Below are positions 44,011-53,888 of a stretch of DNA of 64,000 nucleotides, one piece after another (the stretch's first letter is position 1; every line of letters starts with the position of its first letter). The notes under the pieces are model-generated. The model saw only the letters and a list, made by a program, of their open reading frames with translations. It did not search any database and was not told the DNA's origin. A program made the position numbers and the translations under genes. This stretch comes from Termitidicoccus mucosus (GTDB taxonomy: Bacteria; Verrucomicrobiota; Verrucomicrobiia; Opitutales; Opitutaceae): positions 2,666,001-2,730,000 of the forward strand of contig NZ_CP109796.1 of assembly GCF_038725785.1 (NCBI RefSeq), read 5' to 3'.

Positions 44011-46364
44011 TTAGAAACGGTATCCGACACCGGCGCGCACGGAGATGGTTTGATCGACAATGATATTTGAGTCGTTGCCATAGCTGGCAAAGAGCGAAAA
44101 GCCGTTGGTGTAATCGACGGAAAAACCGCCTTCGATGCGCCAGCCGTCGCGATCAAGCCTTCTGGCCAAAACTTCGATGTCGCGATCCAATACGTTTGCC
44201 CTGATATGCCGATCACCCCCTTCGGCGTCATGCATGTAGAAAACATTGAGGAAGGGACGGATTTGCGCCTTGCCGCGAAGGATGTCGAAAGTGCGAGAGA
44301 AGCGGAAACCGGCGGAGAGGAGTACCGCCTCCGCGCTTTGTTTTTCGACGTGGATCGGCACGAGAGTATCGCCGGTTTCAGTGAACGGGTCCGCGTGCCA
44401 CTTTGTGTAGGCGACGGCGACGACCGGCGCAATGTCGAGGATCGGCGTGGGAATATTGTAGGCGAGTTGGAAACGGAAGCCGGAGTGCTTGCCGTCGGTG
44501 TCGGCCTTGGCGTAGCTGCCGAGACGGGAACGGACGACGCTGCGGTCGGCCGAGTAGTCGTCCATGCCGTAGAATGCGAGGGCATCGAGTTGGAAAGCGG
44601 CTTTGCGGAAGCGTGCGTAGAGCGCGCCGGTGATGCTGGAGGAGTCGCCACTGCTACCGGAATCGTCCAGGCGATAATCGGTGTAGTTGTAAGATAGGAC
44701 GGCACCGGCAACAAATCCAGGTGCGAAAGCACGGTCCGCGCCGAGATAAAAATCGTAGGGTTTGAAATTGAAGTATTCGTTGTTGGCGGTTGTCGAAACA
44801 GTGGACTCGGAGCGCGAGGCTTGCGTCCAAACATTGAACTTTTTCGAGGCAGCGTCCCCCGCTCCGCTTACGCTGAGGCGGTGCGAGACACTTTCCCCAA
44901 GCGCGGACGCGGAGATGAGCGCGGCGGGCCACCACGCTTGGTAGGCTTGCGGGCCGAGCTGATTGAGAACCTGTCCATAGGCGCGCGCGGTGACCTGCGC
45001 ATCGAGGGAGAGAATGAGTTCGTCAGGGATGATGTCCATGGCGTCATCGACGATGCGGGCTATGCCGAATTGGTTGGCCGTCAGGCCGGAAACCGAGGCG
45101 AAGGGAGCGCGGTCAATCGAAATCCATATTTCAGTCTCGCTGCCGGCAGCCGGGCGGAATTCGTATTCGGCGATGGAGGTGAGTGAAAACGCGTTCTGGT
45201 TCCAGTTCGAAAAATCGCCGGTGATGGCGCCGGTGATAGTGGCGACTTTATACTCCGCGGCGCGCAGTGCGAATTCGGAACCGGCGCCGATGCCGACAGA
45301 AAGTTGACCGCCGCTTTCTATCGCAAGATTGCCGGCGATGATGAGCTGGTTCCATGTGGAATTGTCGAAGAAATAGAAGTCGAGCATCCCCCCATTTCTG
45401 AGAGTGACGTCGCCGTTGACAGTAAGCGTGCCCGCAGTGTCGATCGTTGTGCCGCCGCCGCCAAGCCGTCCAGTGTTTTCGAGAACAACATTTCCATTGA
45501 TGCGGCCTGTGCCGCCTAACCTGCGGTCGCCAATGGTGGATACGCTGCCGTTGTGGATGCCGTTGATGAGAAGGGTGCCCGATTGACTCTGCTATAGATC
45601 TCCGCGCTATCACGATTTGCGAATTCCACAACACCGGTTGTTCCAATAACGATGACATCGCCGTCGCCCTCGCCGAAACGAAGCGCGTTGCCCCAGCGCG
45701 TGTGGAGTAGAGCGTGCCGGAAATGACGGAAGAATAACTAATGGTGGACTCGGTGTTGCCAAATGTCACGAGAGTGCCCTGCTCGGAATGCAGCGAATAA
45801 ATGTTCGGAGACGCGAGGCCTTCAATGAAGTGGATTTCCGAGCCGGTTTGCATGCTGACCTTGGCACCCAAAACCGCCGCCACGCGCCGTCAACCAGTTG
45901 CCGGTGGCCGCAGTGACTGTGATGCGCGTGTGGTCCCCGAGGGTAAGGTTGTAGGGGATGTCATAATTATTGCTGTTGTAGGAATAAAACCCGGGACCGT
46001 CCAATTCGAGGTCGAGCCAGCCGCCGCCGGTGCTTTGGAGCGCGATGTTTGCAACGCCTGTGGAAGGCGTGACTGCGAAGCCTCCGATCTTATATGAAAC
46101 GCTTGAGGCGCTGGCAGAGGATAGGACGAGGTTTCGCGAGGTGCCGGTGGCTAGCCACTGAACGCGGTCACTGGAGCCGGGAATGGCACCCGAACTCCAA
46201 TTGGCGGGATTGAGCCAGTTTGAGTCAACAGCGCCAGTCCAGTCAACGGTGGCGACAGGGCGGCTGGCTTGCGCGACTGCGCGGGGAGCGCCCCCAATAA
46301 AGACAATGGTGGCGGCGAAAACAGCGACGACGAGCGCCGAGGCGGGTAAGGGTTGTTGTTTCAT
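44011..46364 (-). pseudogene. Autotransporter with passenger repeats and beta-barrel, frameshifted
   Basis: The locus starts at the ATG 46362-46364 with a signal peptide (ending near APRAVAQAS) and a passenger opening NWSSGAIPGSSDRVQWL, then VSYKIGGFAVTPSTG and GGGWLDLELDGPGFY. The C-terminal ~280 residues are a type V autotransporter barrel (FNVWTQASRSESTVSTTANN to VRAGVGYRF). At least three frame changes (about 45880, 45715 and 45590) interrupt the passenger. Reading across them restores SGTLLINGIHNGSVSTIGD and similar repeats. The passenger is clearly related to the protein at 59023-63104. It lies between two TonB-dependent receptors. The passenger's role is unknown; surface adhesion or glycan binding is a guess. 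Confidence 0.75.
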
Positions 46365-46423
46365 GACGGCGAGTGTTGGAAGATAAAGTTTCGTTTATGT
46401 TAAAAATGGCGCCCCGGGGCATT

Positions 46424-49400
46424 TCAGTGGAAGTTGGCTTTTATGGCCACGGCGATAGTGGTGCCACCGACATAATGGCGAACCGCGCGGTCGTAGCGTG
46501 TGTATTTTTCCTTTCATTGAGGATGTTTCGCCAGTCGAAGGACAGCGTCCAAGTATTGGAGAACTGCCAGTTGAAACTGACATCCCAGCGGTCGCTCGGG
46601 GCGACGTAAACACCGTCGTCGCCCATGCGGAATGTGCCCTCCTCGACGGAACCGACGCTGGTCGGATTGCGGCGCAACCAGCTATCGCACCAATAGTAGG
46701 CCACCGTGGCATACCAACTGCGCGCGCGATAGGTGAGGCGCGCGTTCAGCACCTTGCGCTTCATATTGAGGATTTCGATATCGCCTTCCGGCTTGGCATA
46801 GCTGAACGAACCGTAGAAATCGAGGTTCTGCAATGGGGACGGCAGGAACTTAAACTGTTTGAAATTCTGGCGATAGCTGAACTCGTAGCCGCTCATCTTG
46901 GCGGTGCCCACGTTCTGCATGGTTTGCACCCAGACCGGATAGTCAGTAAACCAATCCAGAAGCCCGGGCATTATGTTATCCGCCCAGCCCGTGGTCTGGA
47001 GGATGTAGTCGTCGATCTCCTTGTAAAACCACCCGGCGGTCACCACGCCGGAGTTGGGCAGGTAATATTCAACACTGAGATCATAATTGGTGCTGTATTG
47101 CGGCTTCAGCGCGATGTTGGCCCGCTGGAAGGTGTAGTACTGATTATCAGCATTAAATGAAAGCGAGTCGGAGGGAACGAGCTTGGTCATGTCAGGGCGC
47201 TGGATCGACGTCGTGTATGCGGCGCGCAGGATGAGGTTCGCAACCGGCTCATATTTCAACTGCGCGTTTGGAAACCAATTGTCGTAGGAATTTTCCCCGC
47301 GGGCGATTTGATCGCGAACATCGACACCTGTGACCAGGGTCGGCGGCGTCGTGCTCCAGTCAATTCCGCGCGACCAGCCGGAAGTCTCGACTTCCGTGCG
47401 TTCATAACGGGCGCCGGCCATTATATTAAAGTTGGCTATCTGCCACGATCCCATGAAATAACCGGCGGCGACGGACTCGGAGATGTCGCGTGTGTAACGG
47501 GCCAGATATGTGTAATAATCGGCTTCGTTTCTTGTGAACATGTCCGGATTATTATAAAAATATTCCGTGACTTTTTGCGTGCTGATCCAGTTCGGGATCA
47601 CCGAGCGGGAGGCGTCCGAGGAATCCAGGAAATTAGGATCATAAAACTCACTGTAATTTGGCGTGGAGGAGTTGATCTTGAGATTGTAATCGGAGCGGAG
47701 ACTGTGCGTCTTGCGGTTCCAATCGACATAAGATCCGCCGGCCCGGAGCGCGAGCGGATGGCCAAACAATGTCACCGGCGCCATGACGTTAAATTTGCCG
47801 CCGTTGCGACGGTCGGTAAGGAGCTGGTCATAACTTTGGACCAGCAATGTGGTCCAATTGTCGAGGTCGAGCCAGTCATTGGTGGAAGTTGCGTCTATCT
47901 GGGTAATTGTGGCGCCATCCTCATGGCGCGCATCGCTCAACACGAAATGGCCGAGCGGGCTTTGGAGCGTGATGCTGTTGATGCCATTGGCGCCTTTCGT
48001 AAACGCGCGGGACATGTAGCCGTCGTAGTCAAGTTTGCCCCACGAGAATGTGTGCTTGACGCCCGGATTGACAGACCAGTTTTCATTATAACGTCCCTGC
48101 GAGGGAGCGCCATTGAGGGACATCGACCAATAGCCGTTGATATCCATCGTGTCAAAATCCGAGTTTGCCGCATCATACGTGCTTCCCCCGACCCTGCCGA
48201 TGCGCAGGCGATGATAGTGGCTGTTCAATTCCTTCCCGTCATTATATGATGTCCGCAGGAAAATGGAGGTGTTGCGGGAGAGTTTGTAATCGAGATTGAG
48301 CGAGGCGGTGCGATATTGATTGCGTGAACTGCGCTCCGTCATCAGCCAGTCGTTGAGGAAACCCTCCGTGCCGGCGGAGGGAAGCTCTCCGGAGGGCAGC
48401 GAAGGGTAGGTGTCGCCGAATTCACCAAGCTCAAAGCTGTAGCGGTAATTTTCGTAGGCATTAAGCGTGAACGAGACGCCGAGCGTGTTGTTCAAAAACG
48501 CCTCGGAATAATAAAAATTGAACCCCGGCCCCCATTTGCGGGACGGCTCGGCGCCACCGGCATTGGAACTGCCGAAGTCGAGCGCCTTGGTATTGAGGTT
48601 GAGGTTGAGTCCGAATGAAACGCGGCGGCCTTTTTGGTCGAACGCGTTTTTCGTAATCATGTTTACAACGCCACCGCTGGCGTTGGCCGGGGATGAAGGG
48701 GGAGGCACTTTATACACCTCGATTGTTTCCACGGCGGCAATCGAAAATGTTTTCAGCGAGACAGCGCGGTCGTAATCATCTATTGCGCTGAGGCCGCTGT
48801 TGGCGAGGACGTTGCCATCGGTCGTGAAGGTGGTGGCGTTCGGGCTGATGCCGCGCACAGAAAAGTCTTTGACGTCCTCACCGTCATAATTGACAAAATG
48901 CCGGGGATGTTTTCAGAATTTCACCGGCATTGGTGTCGAGGATATTGCCAAATGCATCAGCGGAAACGACGTTTTTCATCACGTCCGACTGCCGCTGCTG
49001 GCTGATGGCGAAAGCCTGTCCCTCGCGCTCGGCGGCGACGACAAAGGCATCGAGCATGTAGATTGAGGAGGAAAGCGAAAACTCGACGGTGGCTGCGACA
49101 CCGGCCTCGACGATCACGGTTTTTGTCAGGCTGTCGAGGTCGGAATAGGTGACGCGCAGCGAATGCTCGCCCGGCGCGAGACCGGTGATGGTGAATGAGC
49201 CGCTGGAATCGGTAGTGGAAGCGGGGGCAGTCGCGCCATCGAGATAAACGGGCGCGCCGGGGAGGGCGTTACCGGTCTTGGCGCTGAAAACGCGGCCAGC
49301 GACAAAGCCAGTGGATGCCGCTTGGGCATCAAGTTGCGGGCCGACTGAAAAGATGAACCCGAATGCAAGCAACGCGGGCAGTGCTCGTGTGATTGCTCCG

Positions 49401-49483
49401 ACTTGCTTGGCGGCAAGTGCGATTTTGTCAAACAGCGAAACGGAGGCTGCATGTGATCGGGGATTGGCAGGTTTGCAGTTCAT
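46424..49483 (-). pseudogene. TonB-dependent receptor with regulatory-like domain, frameshifted
   Basis: About 1020 residues. A signal peptide and carboxypeptidase-regulatory-like domain (VAGRVFSAKTGNALPGAPVY, SGSFTITGLAPGEHSLRVTY) are followed by the plug (SQQRQSDVMKNVVSADAFGN) and the barrel. Frame breaks lie at 48894-48906 and near 46500. Restoring one C in a C-run and one T in a T-run at the first site gives SPGIFVNYDGEDVKDFSVRG, the expected plug motif. After the second site the frame ends in GGTTIAVAIKANFH with stop at 46424-46426, a typical barrel end. The protein is probably functional if the breaks are sequencing errors. Likely ligand: pectic oligosaccharide, by context. Confidence 0.82.
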
Positions 49484-49785
49484 GTGGTTGGTTGGGTTTA
49501 GTATGAAAGTAATTCTATTCGCATCACGCGGCGGCTCGTTTTATGTTCGGATACCCAAGGGTGCGTCGTGTTTGCATGATAGGGCAATTGTGTCATTGTA
49601 ATATGGAAACTGGTTTGGGGCAGAGGGCTTGTCGCCGGGGTTTATTCAGCTTCTAGGGGGCGCAGGGCGTTCAGGATTGAGGCTAGGGTGGGTTTTAAGT
49701 GACAATATCAAATTGGCGGGGCGGCTGCTATCGGTCATTTGAGGTATTTTTTTGCGATTGCATTTGTGCTAATATCCGTGCCGTC
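49484..49785. promoter_or_regulatory. Divergent promoter region between receptor and sensor kinase
   Basis: About 300 bases separate the minus-strand receptor start from the plus-strand kinase start, so promoters for both must lie here. I see AT-rich stretches at about 49600-49615 and 49740-49775 (TTTTTTTGCGATTG, then TAATAT) but no convincing consensus -35/-10 pair, operator or terminator. Confidence 0.4.
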
Positions 49786-52700
49786 ATGCTGGAAATGACG
49801 CCCCATTCACTGATGCAAAAATCAGCCTGCGCTCCGTCCTGGCTCGGATTGCGCAGGTGGTTTTGCGTCGGTTACGCCGTCCTTGTGCGGCTCGTGACGT
49901 TCGACTCTTGGCTCGACGCACAGGAGGCCTCGCCCAATTTGCACACACGCACGTCCGGCTTCATTACGCGCGGCTGGGATGCCGAGGACGGACTGCCGCA
50001 TAATGCAGTCAACAAGGTCATCCGCGACAGGCATGGTTTTCTGTGGGTCGCCACACAGCTCGGCTTGGCCCGTTTCGACGGACGACAATTCGTAACTTAC
50101 CGCGTTCCCGACGATTTTACGCTGGGCGGCTACAACATCCGTGCGCTTGCGCTGGAGGACGATCACACGCTGTTGATGCTCACCGGAGGCGACAAACTGG
50201 TGCGCTTGCGCGATGGTGTTTTCGAGCTGCATCCGGCAAATGGCAAGATGGAGGGTTCCCGCATGCGCGAACTGGCCGTCGATGAGAACGGCGACATCTG
50301 GATTGGCACGGAAACATCAAAATGCCTGCGATGGAATGGCAACGAGCTGCAAACATTCGGAGCCGCCGAGGGCGTGAACGCGCGCGGCGCGTCCTTTACT
50401 TTTGCGAACGGCCAGCAGAAACGCTTGTGGGTGGCGGGCGGCGATTTTCTCGGCTGGCATGACGAGGAAGGTTTGCACGAATACGCGCACAAGACAGGTA
50501 ATTCGTTCTACGTCGCCCCGGCGCGCTCCGGAGGCGTGTGGGTCGCCGCGCGCGAGCATCTGGCGAAAATCGAAAACAACCGCTGGCGCATCGTTTATTC
50601 CGAAACAGACTGGCCGGCGCGACGGCTCGGCATCCAGGATATTTTCGAAGCGGACGACGGGGCGCTTTGGATCGCAACAAAACGCGATGGCGTCTTTCGC
50701 TTGGTGGACGGCGTCCTGACGCACGTGCCCATGCCCCAGGAACGAGCGATGTCCATCACGGACGACATCGACGGCAATGTGTGGCTGGGCATGCACGGTG
50801 GCGGCCTCGTGCGAGCCAAGCCACAACGCCACGTGCTGCTCAACACCGCCGCCGGTTTGCCGTCGGATGTGAGTTCGTCGGTGTGCGAGGATGGCAACGG
50901 CGCTCTCTGGTGCGCAAATCAATCCGGCGGCCTTGTGCGCATGAAGAACGGCAACATTAGTATCGCCACCATGGCTGCGGCGGAAAGCATTCCCTACATC
51001 AGCAGTGTTTGCGCCGACAAACACGGGCGTATCTGGGCCGGTTCCGTCAGCGGGCTCTATTGGACGACGGTCAAGGGCAACGGCCCGCACGACGGCGGTG
51101 GCGAGCGATGGCTTTTGCAACATTACGCCGGCTTGGGAAAGGTCAATGTGCAGTCGCTTTTTTGCGCATCCAATGGCGATCTTTGGGTCAGTTGGGGTGG
51201 CAGGCACCTCGGCGTATTGCGCGCTGGGAAAATGCACGAATTCACACAAACCGACGGATTTCACGGCGAGCGCGTCATGGGAATCGCCGAGCGCAAAAAT
51301 GGCGAAATCTGGATCGGCATCGTGCGCGACACGCTTCTTCGCTTCGACCAGAACACCGGCAAATTTGAGCAACACCCGCTCCACGACTCCACACGGTTCA
51401 ACCGCATTCACTCGCTCTTTGTTGATAGCGAAGACCGGCTCTGGATCGGCACGATTCAAGGATTGCTCCTCTGGCGCGGAAACGAATCGCGGCTCTTCAC
51501 GCAAGCGGACGGCCTGCCCGACGAAACCATCAACCAAGTCGTCGAGGACGACTATCGGCGCCTTTGGGTCAACAGCCGCCGTGGCATATTCCACGCATCC
51601 ACAAAACAACTGCTCGCCGTTGCGGACACCCCCGGGAAAAAAGTTTCCGCAATCCTGCTCGGACACGACGAAAACCTCGATGGTATTTCCGGCCTGCTCG
51701 GCAGCCAGCCCATGTCCTGCAAAACGCGCGACGGACGCGTCTGGTTCATCACCTATCGCGGCGTTATCGGCTTCGATCCGCCGGACTCCCGCGAGGCACG
51801 CAAGCCCCTGCCGGTTTATATCGACGCCATCGCCGCAAACGGCCGCGCACCGATCATCCCGGCACCCGGAGCCGAAACGCGCATCCCGTCCGGCGCCATC
51901 CCCCTCGAAATCCGTTTCACCGCGCTCAATTTCTCCACTCCCGAGCGCACCCAAATATGGCGCATGCTCGAAGGCTACGACCCTGAGTGGATTGATGCCG
52001 GCGGCGAGCGCAAAGCCATCTACCCGCGCCTGCCTCCGGGACGTTATGTGTTTCGCGTGCAGGCGGGCGATTCGGACAGCGGTATCCTGACGCAGTCGGA
52101 AGCGTCGCTCATCATTATCGTTGCCGCCGCGTGGTGGCAAACATGGTGGGCGCGCACCTTCGCCCTGCTCGTTTTTGCCACGATTGTCGCATGGTGCGCG
52201 CGCCGCATGTCCTTCCGAATTCTCAAGCGGCGCTTGCGCCGCCTTGAGCACGAACACGCGCTTGATCGCGAGCGCACCCGCATCGCGCACGACCTGCACG
52301 ACGACCTCGGCGGCCACACCACGCAAATCAGTTTTGTCGCAAACAGGCTTTTGCGACAAAGTCCGACTCTCGCACAACAAGAACTGCTCACGCGCCTCAC
52401 ATCACTCGCGCATCAACTCGTGGAGGACTTGCATCGGATAATCTGGACGGTCGATCCGCAAAACAACTCATGGGAGGATCTGGCGACATATATCGCGCGT
52501 TATGCCCAGCGACGGCTTGCGGGCACCGGCATCGCGTGCATCGTTGAGGGTATCGAAAACATACCCGATCTGCCTCTGACACCCGAAGTTCAACATCACC
52601 TGCTCGCAGTGACCAAGGAAGCTCTCAACAACATGCAAAAACACTCGCATGCGGATCGTGTCACCATCCGCTTGTCCGCGAACGAAGGGCTGTTCCGTAT

Positions 52701-52902
52701 GTCCATAAACGACAATGGACAGGGCTTTGATGTGGCCGCCGCAGTGGGCGAAGACGACGGCAACGGCCTCCGCAACATGCATACTCGCATGAAAGAGATC
52801 GGCGCGAACATTAAAATCGAGAGTTCCCCCGGAGCAGGCGCGCAAATCTCGGTTGAATTGCCGTTCCGGCGCGATCATCCTCCATTAAGCCAACATCAAT
52901 GA
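49786..52902 (+). CDS. Beta-propeller sensor histidine kinase (Reg_prop / Y_Y_Y / HisKA_3)
   Basis: The 1038-residue kinase has an exported sensor of repeated Reg_prop propeller units (about residues 50-690: WDAEDGLPHNAVNKVIRDRH, GFLWVATQLGLARFDG, GDIWIGTETSKCLRWNG) and a Y_Y_Y-type beta domain (about 700-770). A membrane helix follows (782-807, TFALLVFATIVAWCA), then a HisKA_3 dimerisation domain with phospho-acceptor His838 in RTRIAHDLHDDLGGH and a HATPase_c domain (EALNNMQKHSHADRVTI, NDNGQGFD). This resembles the extracellular-propeller kinases that sense polysaccharide fragments in Bacteroidetes. I used the ATG at 49786; ATGs at 49795 and 49813 are also possible. Its partner follows after 20 bases. 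Confidence 0.93.
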   Translation: MLEMTPHSLMQKSACAPSWLGLRRWFCVGYAVLVRLVTFDSWLDAQEASPNLHTRTSGFITRGWDAEDGLPHNAVNKVIRDRHGFLWVATQLGLARFDGRQFVTYRVPDDFTLGGYNIRALALEDDHTLLMLTGGDKLVRLRDGVFELHPANGKMEGSRMRELAVDENGDIWIGTETSKCLRWNGNELQTFGAAEGVNARGASFTFANGQQKRLWVAGGDFLGWHDEEGLHEYAHKTGNSFYVAPARSGGVWVAAREHLAKIENNRWRIVYSETDWPARRLGIQDIFEADDGALWIATKRDGVFRLVDGVLTHVPMPQERAMSITDDIDGNVWLGMHGGGLVRAKPQRHVLLNTAAGLPSDVSSSVCEDGNGALWCANQSGGLVRMKNGNISIATMAAAESIPYISSVCADKHGRIWAGSVSGLYWTTVKGNGPHDGGGERWLLQHYAGLGKVNVQSLFCASNGDLWVSWGGRHLGVLRAGKMHEFTQTDGFHGERVMGIAERKNGEIWIGIVRDTLLRFDQNTGKFEQHPLHDSTRFNRIHSLFVDSEDRLWIGTIQGLLLWRGNESRLFTQADGLPDETINQVVEDDYRRLWVNSRRGIFHASTKQLLAVADTPGKKVSAILLGHDENLDGISGLLGSQPMSCKTRDGRVWFITYRGVIGFDPPDSREARKPLPVYIDAIAANGRAPIIPAPGAETRIPSGAIPLEIRFTALNFSTPERTQIWRMLEGYDPEWIDAGGERKAIYPRLPPGRYVFRVQAGDSDSGILTQSEASLIIIVAAAWWQTWWARTFALLVFATIVAWCARRMSFRILKRRLRRLEHEHALDRERTRIAHDLHDDLGGHTTQISFVANRLLRQSPTLAQQELLTRLTSLAHQLVEDLHRIIWTVDPQNNSWEDLATYIARYAQRRLAGTGIACIVEGIENIPDLPLTPEVQHHLLAVTKEALNNMQKHSHADRVTIRLSANEGLFRMSINDNGQGFDVAAAVGEDDGNGLRNMHTRMKEIGANIKIESSPGAGAQISVELPFRRDHPPLSQHQ

Positions 52903-52922
52903 ATCATTAGAAACATACCCTC

Positions 52923-53561
52923 ATGTCCATCAAGGTAGCAGTTGTTGAAGACAATGCAGACATCGCCCGCGACATCGCCCAAATCATAACGGAAACGCCT
53001 GATTTTGAGCTGTGTTGCGTATGCCGAAACGTGCAAAGCGCCCTCAAGCGGATTCCGCCGCTCATGCCCGACGTTGTCATCATGGACATCAACCTCCCCG
53101 ACGGCTCCGGCATACAGGCCACCGAAAAAATCAAGCGCATCATTCCGCACACCGAGGTAATGATTCTTACGATTTACGAAAACACCGAGGAAATATTCAA
53201 GGCGCTCAAGGCGGGGGCCAACGGCTATCTGCTCAAACGCTCCAGTGGCGAGGAAATCGTCACCGCAATACGCGATCTCATGAACGGCGAAGGGCCCATG
53301 ACGGGAGAAATCGCACGCAAAGTCATGCAGTTGTTTCGCAAGCCTGACGTGGCCGCGCAAACCGATGCCCTGAAGGAAAAGCTCACCCCGCGCGAAATCG
53401 AAATTCTGCAACTCCTATCAAAGGGGCACACCTCGAAGGACATCGCCCGTGAGATTTCCCTCAGCGCCTTCACCGTGCGCACACATTTGAGGAACATTTA
53501 TGAAAAACTCCGCGTGCATACTCGCACCGAGGCCGTCGTGAAGTTCCTCAAGGGAGACTGA
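52923..53561 (+). CDS. NarL/FixJ-family response regulator
   Basis: The 212-residue regulator has a receiver domain (phospho-acceptor Asp55 in VVIMDINLPDGSG, conserved Lys105 in GYLLKRSSGE) and a LuxR-type HTH (LTPREIEILQLLSKGHTSKD, then SLSAFTVRTHLRNIYEKLRV). It lies 20 bases after the propeller kinase and is certainly its partner. Likely targets are the divergent receptor/autotransporter genes and the surface lyase gene downstream, inferred from position. Confidence 0.95.
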   Translation: MSIKVAVVEDNADIARDIAQIITETPDFELCCVCRNVQSALKRIPPLMPDVVIMDINLPDGSGIQATEKIKRIIPHTEVMILTIYENTEEIFKALKAGANGYLLKRSSGEEIVTAIRDLMNGEGPMTGEIARKVMQLFRKPDVAAQTDALKEKLTPREIEILQLLSKGHTSKDIAREISLSAFTVRTHLRNIYEKLRVHTRTEAVVKFLKGD

Positions 53562-53888
53562 GTCGCGCAACCGCTACATCGCGCCCCTTGCGGCGCAGAC
53601 GTCAAATCTGCCTCGGCGCGATTTGATTAGAGCCTGTTATGCACTTGTATCAGCCGCCTCAGAGAGGGAATTGTTTTGGAAAGAGTCAAAATGGCCCAAA
53701 TCCATCGTTTTCAGTTTCAATTCTGAGCCCTCTCCTATGAGAGAGCTTTTTCAAAGTGCATAACTGGCGCTAGGCAGGTTTGGCCGCCCGTACTGCAAAA
53801 ATACCTCATATGTGCGATAGGCGCGCCGTCGGGTTTTTGTTAGTCTGGGAGGAAATATCCGAGTGCTTTCCCAGACGTGAGAAACAAT
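53562..53888. other. Intergenic region with hairpin and MITE-like element
   Basis: No gene is seen in these 327 bases. A dyad ATCGCGCC (53578-53585) / GGCGCGAT (53615-53622) past the response-regulator stop may form a weak terminator. A MITE-like element occupies 53632-53768. The last 120 bases should hold the promoter of the surface lyase gene, but I found no clear consensus. Confidence 0.5.
53632..53768. mobile_element. MITE-like element with 15-bp terminal inverted repeats
   Basis: The ends GCCTGTTATGCACTT (53632-53646) and AAGTGCATAACTGGC (53754-53768) are inverted repeats with one mismatch, the inner 11 bases being perfect. The 137-base element has no ORF, and its interior has the subterminal dyad GAGAGGG / CCCTCTC. 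This is the form of a miniature element moved in trans by a DDE transposase. No target-site duplication is obvious and no transposase is in the window. Confidence 0.55.

Noticed and set aside
43935-44834. N-terminal extension of the TonB receptor frame
   Set aside because: The Ser/Thr/Pro-rich extension is an out-of-frame reading of the autotransporter barrel; a proper signal peptide starts at 43934.
44011-46364. Three separate small genes
   Set aside because: The three frames encode consecutive parts of one passenger-barrel protein, as the continuous paralogous order in 59023-63104 shows.
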